A stretch of DNA of 50,570 nt from Pedobacter glucosidilyticus DSM 23534. Lineage in GTDB: Bacteria > Bacteroidota > Bacteroidia > Sphingobacteriales > Sphingobacteriaceae. Shown one piece after another: positions 1 through 10,008 of this stretch. The stretch is taken from NCBI RefSeq assembly GCF_000425145.1, contig NZ_AULF01000032.1, positions 1 through 50,570 of the forward strand, given 5' to 3'. Both the position numbers and the translations under genes were made by a program. Below the pieces are notes generated by a model, which saw nothing but the letters and a program-made list of their open reading frames with translations, had not been told where the DNA came from and made no database searches. How positions within the stretch are numbered: position 1 is the stretch's first letter; each line of letters starts with the position of its first letter.

Positions 1-5
1 AGAAA

Positions 6-3000
6 TTAATTTTCCTCTTCTTCTTTTGGGGTAACGATAATAGGTTTGCTTAACGTTTTTCTTCTATCTTCAGCATTTTCCTTACTTTCTGCTTCTCGTT
101 TTCCTCGGGCAAAAGTATTTCTAATAAATTCTTTAAATGTATCGTACTCTTGAGTGTAAACCAATCCAAAACCATTTACATATAAATCTGTATTGAGGTT
201 AAACAAATCTTGATTGGTTGGTCTTTGAAAAGATTTTGCAATAAAACTTCCATCTTTATTGATATTAAAACTCATTTCTAAGTCTCTTGTTAAATCATTT
301 AAATTAGAATTTAGTAAGTTATTATTCAGTACATCATTAGAGTATCTGTTATTCACAAAGTTTCCGGTAATTCTTAACCTATTATTGAAAAAGCTATAAC
401 TTCCGCCAATTTCATTTTGCGAGCGTACGTTAATATCCAGATTTTTGATGTTTAAAGATTGAGAAATAATATTATTAATTTTACTAAAGGCAAGCTCTAA
501 ACCAGATCCCAATAAATCATTATTGGTAAATCCAATACCACCACCAGAATTTCCGTTAAAACTATTCCTTACCACCAGGTTTATCACTTGTTGGGCTTCG
601 TTATCTTCATTATCTAAATAACCCTGCAAACGCGTTTTAATATCAGTATTATTAGGAAAAGCCAAGTTAAAAGTAATATCAGGGTTTAGTAAAGAACCTT
701 TAAGCATCATCTCAGCTTCAGCCAAAACACGTAAATTTCTTTGATCATCTGGAAGTGTAGTGCCTGCTGCCTGGTACAGAGGTAAAAGACTTGCCCGGGT
801 ACTATAAACTGCGTTTAAGTTGATATTTGCATCGCTAGGGTCGCCTGTCCAGCGTATGGTACCACCTTTTCTAATATCAAAAGTTTTATTGATAACGTTA
901 TTGGCTGTAAAATCAAATTTACCTTCGTTAATGATATAATCACCAAACATTTCAAAATCGCCTAAACTGGTGATTCTCAATCTTAATTGCCCGTCGCCTT
1001 TACCCGAAAGGTTTCCTACCTCGGTTAAAATATTAGCTGTAGATGTTTGTCCTACTTCAAGCTCAAACTCCATGGTTAGACCATTAAAAAAATTCTCTTT
1101 TTTAACTTTATTTAGAGAAGTGTCTTTAGCAACATAAGTAATAAAATCATTGTTACCGATGGTAGAGGCGTTGTTTAGCGGAATTGTAAATACGGTGCCC
1201 TCTTCATTTTTAGCTTTGATATTGATATTCATAGCATCGGTAGGTCCTTTAAACGTAAAAGTTCCTGTTCCAAAAGCAGTTCCATAATATATGGCATTAT
1301 CTTTTGAGGTAGTATTAAGCGCCATAAAATTATTGGCTTTAACGCTGATATCTAATAAAGGATTAGATGGATTTTTTAAGTCTACACTACCATTAGCAAT
1401 GGCTTTGTGATTAAAAGCGTCTACAATTTCTAAATCTTCTAAACGAATAAGGCTATTTTCTATGCTTATATCATCATTAATGGTATAAGATGTTTTTAAA
1501 TAATTTACGGTAAACCCGGCATTAGCCAGTTTAACATCTCCATTTATTTGTGGGTTACTAAATTTACCTGTGATTTTTAAATCGGATGATATATTCCCTT
1601 TTAATTTAGTGATTAAGTTTTTTACAAAGGGCTCAAACAAAATAAGTTCTGTTTGGTCCAAATTCATAATTAAATCTAAGTTGTTTGTTTCGCTCTTAAA
1701 ATCAACAATACCCGTAATATCTGTAGTTTTTTTGTCGTTTTTCTCTACGCTAGCTTTGATGTTGATGTTATTTTCTTCGTTATCGTAGGCAGAAGCCAAA
1801 CGTACAAATCCAATTTCTGTTCTGTTATATCTTAAAGAATCTACGGTAATGTCTGCTCCAATATTAGGATTTCCTAGAATGGCTGATAAGTTGGCAGTAC
1901 CATTCATAACGCCTTTTAGCTCTACTCCGAAGTTTTTAGTAAGCTGACTTAAAGAAGACATCTGTAAGTTTTCTATCACAATTTCTAGTAAATCATCTTC
2001 GGAGGCTGATATAGCCCCATTAACAGCTACCAATTGTGTGGTATTTGATAGCTCAAAACCTTCTATAATGGTTTTATTTTCTTCAAATTTAATACTGGCT
2101 TTATCTTCAACCTTCCATATTTGATTATCAATAATAATATCAGAAGGTAAGATGCTTACTTTTGCTAAAGTATCGCTACCAAACTCTACCAAGCCGTACA
2201 AGTCTAATTGGTTAACTGCATCTTTATCAGATAATTTAACGTTAAAAGTTAAACTGTCACTTTTTAAAGTATTTTGTAAAATGATATTTTGTACATATAA
2301 GCCATTTTCAGAAAACTCCACTTTATCTAAAGATAAAATAGCTTCAAAAGATTTTGGATTTGTATTTTGGTCGATGATTAAATTGTTGAAAACCATATTA
2401 TTGTATTTGATGGTTTTTACATAACCGTTTAAACTAACCAAGTTATTTTTAGAATCAAATTTACCATTGAATACACCTCTTTCGGGGATTTTAATTTGTG
2501 GGAAAAAGATGTTTGATACATAATCAAAATTCTTTAAATCTATGTTAAACTCAAAATTCTGATCTTTTGGAGGTACAATTTTAGTTTTTAAAGATGGGAT
2601 ATATTTTTTTACTACCGTTTTAAATGCCGATGGTAAGGTTGCCAAATCATATTGCCCTTTTATAGTAGCATCACCAATATCTGATGTCAGCGCAAGCAAT
2701 CTATCTTTACCAATTCCTCTGGCTCTTAAATAAACAGAATCTATTACAAAAGAGCTATCTTTTGTAGTGGCTTTAACGTGGCTAAGCTCTAGATTTCCTT
2801 GTATATTATCTAGGCTATTGCCTGTAAAATTTGTAGTAAAATCGGCATCAATTTGTACAGTATCTTTATAAAGGTTTAGTTTATGAAGATTAGCTTGTCT
2901 TATTTGCGCTTTAAATTTAAACTCTGGAAGGCTGGGGTTTAGGTTAGCTAAACCGTTAAAATCAAGTTTAAGATTTTTATCATTAACTTTTACTTTACCA

Positions 3001-4400
3001 TCAAAAAGTTGCTTATTAATGGTACCATCAACTTTTATATTACTGTAGCGGTAGCCTTTAAAGTCAAAATATTTTACAGAAGCTGCAACTTCTTCATAAA
3101 TCTTATCAAGCTCAAAATCTCTTCCTTTTACATCAACTGTAAAGCTGGTACGGTTTAAGGTTGATTGGCCTGTTAAATCGCCTATATTAAAATCAAAAGC
3201 TTGTAAATTACCGGTATAAGAAGGAATACCAGCTTTATCAATTTTCATGTTGATGTCTGATTTCAATCGGCCTAGCTTAGTTTTAAATTCACCATAAGCA
3301 ATAAAATCATTCTGGAAACCGGTAAACTGTCCGTTAAAATTGATATTACCAAATTTATCTATAATAGCCGGAATGGCTTTAATTTTGTTGGCTGTAGCTT
3401 TTCCAAGGATATAATCAATATCTTTTTTATTGCTGTAAACCTGGTCAAACCTAAGGTCTAGAAAAGTATTATCCCAATCTGGTAAGCCTCGTAAATTAAA
3501 ATCTCCTTTAATGTAAGTTGCTTGTCCGGCTTTAATAGTTAAATCTCTAGCTTTTAGGTTATTAATTCTACCTTTTATATTTCCAGTTATATCTAAAACC
3601 AAATCCATTTTTGCTAATTGAGGAGCAAAATAGGCAATATCTTTGGCTACAATTTTAGCATTTTTAAAGTGTGCATCAACGCTTACTAGGTTATTAAAAT
3701 CCTGAAAATCTTTAAAGCTTTTAAAACGCATACTATAGTAGTCTGTAAGCGTTGTACTTGGCGTTTGCAGTAGCATATTCTCTAATGTTATGCTATTGGT
3801 ATCTATAGTTAAAGCACCCGTAAGATTATTGAGTATAAAACCCGTTTTCTCTTTAAATCGAAGTTTATTGATTTGTGCTTTGAAAAGATGGTTTTTAGTA
3901 TCTAAGTTATTGATATCGGCACTAAAATTCCGTAAGTGGATGTTGTTATAATCAATACCTTCTTTAAAAACAACTTTAGAAAGGTAATTGATATACCTAA
4001 AGTCTAGATTTTTGATGATGATATTGTTGAGGTTAAAATTAAAAGGACGCTTTTTTTGGGTGGTATCTACTACGCCAGAATCAAAATAGTTAATGATAAA
4101 AGTTAAATTTGTGGTACTATCTTTATAAGATTTTAGGAAAAACTTAGCATTGGTAAGCTCTGCATAGTCTAAATCTATTCTTCTTTCAGAAAAAGGGGCG
4201 AAGTAATCTATATCAACTTCTAATTCGGGGGCTAGTAAAAGTGTATCACCTTCTAAATCCTCTACCAATAAGCCTTCTAATACTAAAGATTTGAAAGGTT
4301 TTAAATATAAAGAGCCAATTTCTACACGGGTTTTAAGCTCATCAGCTAAAAAAACGGCTGCTTTTTTTGCTGCCCAAGTTTGTACAGGTTTAAATTGCAA
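6..4400 (-). CDS. tamB: TamB-like translocation/assembly module protein
   Basis: Very large protein (about 1464 aa from the first usable start) built of repeated beta-rich segments, with the DUF490/TamB C-terminal domain roughly in the last 350 residues. TamB-family proteins span the periplasm and take part in outer-membrane protein assembly or lipid transport; the AsmA-like gene at 29824 belongs to the same broad superfamily. The ORF runs to a TAA at 6-8, so the C-terminus is complete. The start is doubtful: TTG at 4400 would begin the protein inside its own membrane anchor, because the same open frame continues upstream through a lysine-rich stretch and a hydrophobic segment (4401 to about 4514) without any ATG, GTG or TTG. 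The true start may be a rare ATT/ATA codon near 4514, overlapping the divergent tsaD start. Family call is secure, N-terminus is not. Confidence 0.85.
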   Translation of the reverse strand: MQFKPVQTWAAKKAAVFLADELKTRVEIGSLYLKPFKSLVLEGLLVEDLEGDTLLLAPELEVDIDYFAPFSERRIDLDYAELTNAKFFLKSYKDSTTNLTFIINYFDSGVVDTTQKKRPFNFNLNNIIIKNLDFRYINYLSKVVFKEGIDYNNIHLRNFSADINNLDTKNHLFKAQINKLRFKEKTGFILNNLTGALTIDTNSITLENMLLQTPSTTLTDYYSMRFKSFKDFQDFNNLVSVDAHFKNAKIVAKDIAYFAPQLAKMDLVLDITGNIKGRINNLKARDLTIKAGQATYIKGDFNLRGLPDWDNTFLDLRFDQVYSNKKDIDYILGKATANKIKAIPAIIDKFGNINFNGQFTGFQNDFIAYGEFKTKLGRLKSDINMKIDKAGIPSYTGNLQAFDFNIGDLTGQSTLNRTSFTVDVKGRDFELDKIYEEVAASVKYFDFKGYRYSNIKVDGTINKQLFDGKVKVNDKNLKLDFNGLANLNPSLPEFKFKAQIRQANLHKLNLYKDTVQIDADFTTNFTGNSLDNIQGNLELSHVKATTKDSSFVIDSVYLRARGIGKDRLLALTSDIGDATIKGQYDLATLPSAFKTVVKKYIPSLKTKIVPPKDQNFEFNIDLKNFDYVSNIFFPQIKIPERGVFNGKFDSKNNLVSLNGYVKTIKYNNMVFNNLIIDQNTNPKSFEAILSLDKVEFSENGLYVQNIILQNTLKSDSLTFNVKLSDKDAVNQLDLYGLVEFGSDTLAKVSILPSDIIIDNQIWKVEDKASIKFEENKTIIEGFELSNTTQLVAVNGAISASEDDLLEIVIENLQMSSLSQLTKNFGVELKGVMNGTANLSAILGNPNIGADITVDSLRYNRTEIGFVRLASAYDNEENNINIKASVEKNDKKTTDITGIVDFKSETNNLDLIMNLDQTELILFEPFVKNLITKLKGNISSDLKITGKFSNPQINGDVKLANAGFTVNYLKTSYTINDDISIENSLIRLEDLEIVDAFNHKAIANGSVDLKNPSNPLLDISVKANNFMALNTTSKDNAIYYGTAFGTGTFTFKGPTDAMNINIKAKNEEGTVFTIPLNNASTIGNNDFITYVAKDTSLNKVKKENFFNGLTMEFELEVGQTSTANILTEVGNLSGKGDGQLRLRITSLGDFEMFGDYIINEGKFDFTANNVINKTFDIRKGGTIRWTGDPSDANINLNAVYSTRASLLPLYQAAGTTLPDDQRNLRVLAEAEMMLKGSLLNPDITFNLAFPNNTDIKTRLQGYLDNEDNEAQQVINLVVRNSFNGNSGGGIGFTNNDLLGSGLELAFSKINNIISQSLNIKNLDINVRSQNEIGGSYSFFNNRLRITGNFVNNRYSNDVLNNNLLNSNLNDLTRDLEMSFNINKDGSFIAKSFQRPTNQDLFNLNTDLYVNGFGLVYTQEYDTFKEFIRNTFARGKREAESKENAEDRRKTLSKPIIVTPKEEEEN

Positions 4401-4506
4401 AGAAAAAATAAGTGTTCCTATCAGGATGATGATAGTTAATAAAATATAAAGCGATATTTTGAATACTTTTTTAATAATTTTGCTTTTAAACTTTATAAAA
4501 TAATTT

Positions 4507-5526
4507 GTGGCAATAATACTCGGAATAGAATCCTCTTGTGATGAAACTTCTGCATCTGTATGTATAGACGGTGCAATAGTGTCTAATATTATAGCAAACC
4601 AAACTATTCATCATCAATATGGTGGTGTAGTACCAGAATTAGCTTCCAGAGTACATCAACAAAATATTATTCCGGCTGTTCACCAAGCCATAGTTGCAGC
4701 AAAAATAAATAAAAATCAGATAGATGCAGTAGCTTTTACACGCGGTCCTGGTTTATTAGGTTCTTTATTAGTGGGAACCTCTTTTGCCAAGGCTTTTGCT
4801 CTAGCAAATGAGATACCATTAATTGAGGTAAACCACATGCAGGCGCATATTTTAGCTCATTTTATCCCTAACCAGAGGGAGGATGAAAAGCTCCCTAAGT
4901 TTCCTTTTATTTGCTTAACCGTTTCTGGTGGGCATACCCAAATTGTTTTGGTTAAAGATTATTTTGAGATGGAGATACTAGGAGAAACCACAGATGATGC
5001 TGCTGGAGAAGCTTTTGATAAAACAGCTAAAATTCTTGAACTGCCTTATCCGGGTGGTCCTTTGATAGACCAATATGCTCAAACAGGGAATCCGCATGCT
5101 TACCAATTTCCAGAACCACAAATACCGGGCTTAAACTTTAGTTTTAGCGGATTAAAAACGTCTATCCTGTATTTTGTAAGAGATCATGTAAAAGAAAACC
5201 CCAATTTTGTTCAAGAAAATTTAGCTGATATTTGTGCTTCGGTGCAGCATCGTATTGTGTCTATCTTATTAAACAAGCTTAAAAAAGCAGCTCAGGAATA
5301 TCAAATTACAGATATTGCTATTGCTGGCGGAGTTTCAGCAAACTCTGGTCTACGTACAGCCTTAACAGCATTAGCACACCAGAAAGGTTGGAATGTTTTT
5401 ATTCCGAAATTTGAATATTGTACAGACAATGCAGCCATGATTGCCATTGCTGGCTACTATAAATTCTTGAAAGGCGATTTTGTTGGGCAAGATATTGCGC
5501 CTTTAGCTCGTATGCCTATCGTATGA
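4507..5526 (+). CDS. tsaD: tRNA N6-adenosine threonylcarbamoyltransferase TsaD
   Basis: 339 aa, the usual TsaD length. It transfers the threonylcarbamoyl group to A37 of ANN-decoding tRNAs (t6A), working with TsaB/TsaE, which are not in this window. Seen: N-terminal GIESSCDETS, the metal-binding HMQAHILAH (H-x3-H near residues 111-115), SGGHTQIVLV, and the C-terminal GGVSANSGLR and TDNAAMIA blocks. The start is GTG at 4507; there is no better upstream codon. It is divergent from tamB, whose anchor-coding frame runs right up to this start, so the two promoters must overlap the opposite coding sequences. The stop overlaps the next start (ATGA), so it is translationally coupled to the glycosyltransferase. 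Confidence 0.97.
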   Translation: MAIILGIESSCDETSASVCIDGAIVSNIIANQTIHHQYGGVVPELASRVHQQNIIPAVHQAIVAAKINKNQIDAVAFTRGPGLLGSLLVGTSFAKAFALANEIPLIEVNHMQAHILAHFIPNQREDEKLPKFPFICLTVSGGHTQIVLVKDYFEMEILGETTDDAAGEAFDKTAKILELPYPGGPLIDQYAQTGNPHAYQFPEPQIPGLNFSFSGLKTSILYFVRDHVKENPNFVQENLADICASVQHRIVSILLNKLKKAAQEYQITDIAIAGGVSANSGLRTALTALAHQKGWNVFIPKFEYCTDNAAMIAIAGYYKFLKGDFVGQDIAPLARMPIV

Positions 5527-7526
5527 GGTATTTTACCCATAAAAGAAAATTAAGCGGACTAGCTATCATTTTAGCTGGATTTCTTCTTTTGATTTTTCAG
5601 CATCTTTTTGCTTACACCGGGCACTTTGGTTTTGATGATTTAAATTATGCAGAGCTGGCTCATGCCTTTTTTCAGAAGCAGCCTGTTTGGGGTCATACTT
5701 TTACATTTCGCTTTGGTATTGTTATTCCTTTAGGGGTTTTATATTGGCTTTTTGGCGTTTCTGATAGTGTCTCTATCATTTTTCCCATGTTGGTTTCCTT
5801 GGGTTTATTGTTGTTAGTTTATGATCATTTAAAAGGAGAAACCTATAAAACTTGGATAGCCACCGCTATTTTACTTTCAAACCCTTGGATAACTTTTTAT
5901 AGCGACAAAATTGGGGTAGATATTCCGATTACTTTTTTGATACTTCTTGCTATAACCTTTTTATATAAAGCAAGATATAGTATTTATTGGCAAAGAAAAC
6001 AGGGCTTAAGTGGATTCCTGTTTGCAAGCACTATTTTCTTGGGTTTATTAACCAAAGAAACCATCTGGTTTTTATTTCCGCTGGTTGTTTTTTTCTTTGT
6101 TCTTGATGTGATTAGGCTACAGCGACTAAAATTTTGGTTTAGCGCTGTGCTTTCGTTGAGCTTGTTTTTGGTTATTTATTTTTATTGGCAATACTTACAA
6201 TTTGGTAATTGGTTTTATAGGTTTGAGCTCATTCAAAAATATGATAAAACCAATTTATGCTCTTATGACAGACAACCTATAGAAGTAGTTTTACATCGTA
6301 TTAGCTATGAGTTATTTCTTTATTTTTTTAAAGAATCGGCTTTTATACTACCCATTTTAGCTGTCCTTTTATGTTTAACCAAGCAAACTTTTACCAACAG
6401 CAGAACTAAAGAGAACTTTTGGCTTTTAAGTGCTATCATACTTATTTTAACGGCTAATTTTTGGAGTATCTCTTATCATTCTTACCATCCTTTATGTGTT
6501 GATATCAGACATTATTTATTCATCATGCCTGTATCGGCTATAGCCATTGCTCATCATTATAAAAAGTTGTTTAGATTTTGGCCAATTATTTTCCTTTTGG
6601 CTACAAGTATGCTGGTTATTATTTTAGACGAATACTGGGATATAAAGACCATCGCCATCTATCAAGCAGTTTGTTTAATGCTGATTTTTGCTTTGATGCT
6701 TGTATTTATCAAACATCAAAAATATATTTTCTTAGGTATAGCTTTATTGCCTTTACTGAATGTTTATGTACAGCTTAAATCAGCAAAAGCGTTTAATTAT
6801 CCAGAGCAAAAATCGATAGCTCAGCAGTTTATTAAGGATAAGAAAAACACTACCGTTTATACTGCAGGAACACACATCAGATTGTTTAAATACCTTTTAG
6901 GTTTTCAGTTAAATCATTATAAGCTAATGTCTTATGCAAGCTTTAAAAAGTTGGAAGACGGCTACCATTACTGGAATTACCATGCCGCTTATGCAGCTGG
7001 CGAACTGGATTTTGTGCCACCAGAAGTTAATCATTTCTCTGTACAAGAACACCAATTATTAGATACTCGGGATATAAAAATTTGGCGTATCAATAAACAA
7101 TTTTTAAATGCTGAACCAGAATTTTATGAGGCAAAAAAATCTCCTCTATGGACAGGTTTTATTACAGATACTACGCCTTTAAAATCGAAAGATGAGTTTG
7201 GACCTACTTTTAAAACCATGATTAATGCCGATGTGAAAAGTATAAATATCTCTGCTAAATGGAAATTGAAGAAAAAGGATGCAAAAGATGCTACTTTGGT
7301 ATTTGCTTTAGAAGAGCAAGGTAAAATGATTTTTTGGAAACCCTTTAGCATCCATTCTGATAGGGCAGTGGTAGATAATTGGTATGTTTTATATAAGTCT
7401 GTTAGATTTGAAAATTTTAAGATTTCTAAACAGGCAGAACTTAAAGTTTATATTTGGAATAATTTTAAAACAGAATTGGAAATTGCCGAAGCTAGCGTTT
7501 CCTTAGTAAGAGCTCTTAAAGATTAA
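5523..7526 (+). CDS. GT-C type glycosyltransferase (GT39/ArnT-like), multi-spanning membrane protein
   Basis: 667 aa. The first about 400 residues hold many hydrophobic helices (about ten), with an acidic pair in GFDDLNYAE (residues about 37-45) in the first periplasmic loop, the position of the catalytic acidic residues in PMT/ArnT-type GT-C enzymes that use polyprenyl-phosphate sugars. The last about 250 residues are soluble, with a beta-rich domain. The acceptor cannot be told from sequence; lipid A, protein or cell-wall glycan are all possible. It overlaps tsaD by 4 nt and ends 2 nt before pth, so it is the middle gene of a tight three-gene operon with two translation-related genes. The functional link to them is not evident. 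Confidence 0.75.
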   Translation: MRYFTHKRKLSGLAIILAGFLLLIFQHLFAYTGHFGFDDLNYAELAHAFFQKQPVWGHTFTFRFGIVIPLGVLYWLFGVSDSVSIIFPMLVSLGLLLLVYDHLKGETYKTWIATAILLSNPWITFYSDKIGVDIPITFLILLAITFLYKARYSIYWQRKQGLSGFLFASTIFLGLLTKETIWFLFPLVVFFFVLDVIRLQRLKFWFSAVLSLSLFLVIYFYWQYLQFGNWFYRFELIQKYDKTNLCSYDRQPIEVVLHRISYELFLYFFKESAFILPILAVLLCLTKQTFTNSRTKENFWLLSAIILILTANFWSISYHSYHPLCVDIRHYLFIMPVSAIAIAHHYKKLFRFWPIIFLLATSMLVIILDEYWDIKTIAIYQAVCLMLIFALMLVFIKHQKYIFLGIALLPLLNVYVQLKSAKAFNYPEQKSIAQQFIKDKKNTTVYTAGTHIRLFKYLLGFQLNHYKLMSYASFKKLEDGYHYWNYHAAYAAGELDFVPPEVNHFSVQEHQLLDTRDIKIWRINKQFLNAEPEFYEAKKSPLWTGFITDTTPLKSKDEFGPTFKTMINADVKSINISAKWKLKKKDAKDATLVFALEEQGKMIFWKPFSIHSDRAVVDNWYVLYKSVRFENFKISKQAELKVYIWNNFKTELEIAEASVSLVRALKD

Positions 7527-7528
7527 AG

Positions 7529-8104
7529 ATGAAATACCTAATTGTTGGTCTTGGAAATATAGGTCCTGAATATGCTGACAACCGCCATAATATAGGTTTT
7601 ATGGTGTTGGATGAATTAGCGAAACAAGAGAATGCTAAATTTTCTATGTTAAAGCTAGCTTATTATACAGAAGTTTCTTTTAAAGGGCGTATGCTGCATC
7701 TGATAAAGCCAACTACTTATATGAATTTGAGTGGTAAAGCTGTAAGTTATTGGATGAAGGAATTAAAAATCCCGATAGAAAATGTCTTGGTAATTGTTGA
7801 TGATTTAGCCATTCCTTTTGGAGCTATCAAATTAAAACCAAAGGGCAGCCCAGCCGGACATAATGGTTTAAAAAGTATTGAAGGACTGTTAGGTTCTAAC
7901 GAGTATAGTCGCATTAAATTTGGTATCAGTGATCATTTTCCAAAAGGTCGTCAGGCTGATTATGTATTAAGCGGTTTCGACCAAGATGAGATACCAGATT
8001 TGCCTGCTTTGATAGAGCGTTCTATAGCGATTATCAAAAGCTTTGTAACGGTAGGAGCTGAACTCACCATGACTAATTTTAATAATTTGAAGCTGTCTAA
8101 GTAA
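7529..8104 (+). CDS. pth: Peptidyl-tRNA hydrolase
   Basis: 191 aa, typical length. It releases peptidyl-tRNA that drops off ribosomes, by cleaving the ester bond. Seen: MKYLIVGLGNIGPEY, then the catalytic histidine in NRHNIGF (about residue 22), TYMNLSG, VDDLAIPFG and the GSPAGHNGLKSI block that closes over the active site. The start lies 2 nt after the glycosyltransferase stop; the three genes tsaD, glycosyltransferase and pth form one transcription unit. No clear intrinsic terminator follows; the next 890 bp is noncoding repeat material. Confidence 0.97.
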   Translation: MKYLIVGLGNIGPEYADNRHNIGFMVLDELAKQENAKFSMLKLAYYTEVSFKGRMLHLIKPTTYMNLSGKAVSYWMKELKIPIENVLVIVDDLAIPFGAIKLKPKGSPAGHNGLKSIEGLLGSNEYSRIKFGISDHFPKGRQADYVLSGFDQDEIPDLPALIERSIAIIKSFVTVGAELTMTNFNNLKLSK

Positions 8105-8997
8105 GCTTTTTATTTTGTGGATTTAAGAAAAACGGGCTATCACCCACAAGGCTTTCCGGCCTCATAGGCGGCCAACCCTAGGCACTTTTTTCTTGAAAAA
8201 AAAGTACCCAAAAATTCAAGGCTGATGAATATTTGTTGTTTCATCTAAATAAATCTTCATCCACAATCCTAAGTGGTGTGAATGGTTTTACTTGACGAAG
8301 ATTTCTACAACACCCGTCGGATTGTTTTCCGCTAGTTCTAGATGAAAGTTTATGCAAAAGATTTATTTGACTCCACTTCCAAATCTTCATAGGCCGTCTC
8401 CGTTCTTCGGAGATGTTTGGTTTGTTATTATCGGAAGTTCCTAAATTTCCGCTCTTTAGGTTTCTTTATACTCAGTACTTTTTACTATAAGAAAGGAACA
8501 AAGATTCATAAAAAAATAGTCTAAACAGAAGCGCATGAGCAACAATTAGTTTATTCGTTACTAGTTGATTAGGTTGTTAGGCGAAATATCCAATATTTAG
8601 GCATCTTTTTACTTTATACTTTTGACTTTTTACTTAAATAAAGCCTATAGCGCATGCGGTTTTACGTCCGAGTTTGCAGAAGCTTTAAAAAACCACAAGC
8701 GAGCAAAAATAAGCGCTAATTGTTTTTGAGTGTGGGTAATGGATGTGCGGCAAAGGCTCCTGCGGGATTGTTCAGAACTTTGTTCATTAGTTTTTATTGA
8801 TTTTGAAAGGTATTCATGAATTTGCTAAAGCTTCATTTTGGTTCCTTTTGGTCCCGCAAAAGGAACGAGCCTAGCCGGCGATAGAGGCGATACTAAACTA
8901 GCTAAACACCTCATTTCATCTTGATTTATAGAAATAATTTCTGGTGTCGGGTATATACCTTAATATCAAAACGCGAATTTTAATAAAGTCTCTTTTT
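8105..8997. repeat. Noncoding mosaic with two inverted copies of a dispersed repeat
   Basis: No convincing gene in 893 bp. Near the left edge (about 8135-8225) a GC-richer block (ccggcctc, ggcggcc, ccctaggcac) leads to a hairpin of acttttttc and gaaaaaaaagt at 8184-8205, followed by acccaaaaattcaagg. Near the right edge, reading on the minus strand, the same architecture recurs: cgcctc, gccggctaggc, then the perfect 10-bp hairpin GTTCCTTTTG / CAAAAGGAAC (8841-8850, 8857-8866) and accaaaatgaagc. The two copies are diverged and face each other. A 6-bp hairpin (TCTCCG/CGGAGA) lies at 8397-8413. From memory, elements of this look are scattered through Sphingobacteria genomes; copy number here is unchecked. 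Confidence 0.5.
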
Positions 8998-9993
8998 CTA
9001 TAAACTCAATTGAAGCTTATCAAGCTCGTTACTTATAAACTTAATCTCTTCTTTTGATAATTGCACCCTTGCAGCTTTAGCATTTTCTACCGCTTGTTTT
9101 GCGTTTCTGGCCCCAACCAAGGCAATAGTAATACCGGGTTGTTCTAAGGTCCAACGTAACACAATTTGAGAAATCAACATATTTCTTTCATCTGCTAAAG
9201 GTTTTATCTTATTCAAGAAAGCATCAACTTTAACTAAATTTTCATCTTTAAAAAAATGAATGCCTGCTCTGTGGTCTCCTTCATTAAAAACATGGCCGGG
9301 TTTCATTTTTCCGGTAAGTAAGCCTCTTTCTAAAGGGCTATAAGCTAGAATACCTTTATCATGAGCCAAACAATAAGGAACTATTTCTTGCTCTATATCT
9401 CTTTTAACCATGCTGTATGGAATTTGATTAGAAGCTAAGCTGATATATTTCTCTGCCTCGGTCATTTGTGCTACATCGTAGTTACAAACACCCGCATACC
9501 TTACTTTCCCTGCTTTAATTAACTCTTCCACGGCTTCCATGGTTTCTTGTATTGGCGTTGTAACATCTGGCCAATGAATTTGATAAAGGTCTATATAATC
9601 TGTACCTAATCTTTTAAGAGAATCTTCACATTCTTTAATGATACTTTCTTTGGCAGCATATTTATAAATATCTATATCCTTACCAAAATTATTTACACTT
9701 TTAAAACCAAAATCTCCTTTGTTATCATCCCAACGCATACCAAATTTGGTGAGTATTTGCACTTTATCTCTGCTTAATTCTTTTAATGCTTTGCCTACCA
9801 AAACCTCGCTGTGGCCTTGTCCATAAATAGGAGCGGTGTCTATAGCGCTTACCCCTTCATTATAAGCAGCAAGCATAGCTTTAATCGCTTCTTGGTCATC
9901 TGCACCTCCCCACATCCATCCGCCGGCTGCCCAAGCACCAAAAGTAATTACGGGTAATTCTAAGTCGGTATTTCCTAATTTTCTGTATTGCAT
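8998..9993 (-). CDS. Aldo/keto reductase
   Basis: 331 aa (beta/alpha)8-barrel NADP(H)-dependent oxidoreductase. The catalytic tetrad is visible: Asp and Tyr in DTAPIYGQGHSE (about residues 52-57), Lys in LTKFGMRW (about 83) and His in YQIHWPD (about 144). The C-terminal cofactor loop is ALVGARNAKQ. The substrate is not deducible; the family includes glyceraldehyde-phosphate and sugar aldehyde reductases. It starts 15 nt after the TonB receptor stop, on the same strand, so it is probably the last gene of the sugar dehydrogenase-receptor-reductase operon, which would fit a role in reducing or interconverting sugar-derived carbonyls. Confidence 0.9.
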   Translation of the reverse strand: MQYRKLGNTDLELPVITFGAWAAGGWMWGGADDQEAIKAMLAAYNEGVSAIDTAPIYGQGHSEVLVGKALKELSRDKVQILTKFGMRWDDNKGDFGFKSVNNFGKDIDIYKYAAKESIIKECEDSLKRLGTDYIDLYQIHWPDVTTPIQETMEAVEELIKAGKVRYAGVCNYDVAQMTEAEKYISLASNQIPYSMVKRDIEQEIVPYCLAHDKGILAYSPLERGLLTGKMKPGHVFNEGDHRAGIHFFKDENLVKVDAFLNKIKPLADERNMLISQIVLRWTLEQPGITIALVGARNAKQAVENAKAARVQLSKEEIKFISNELDKLQLSL

Positions 9994-10008
9994 AATTTTA
10001 ATATGTTT

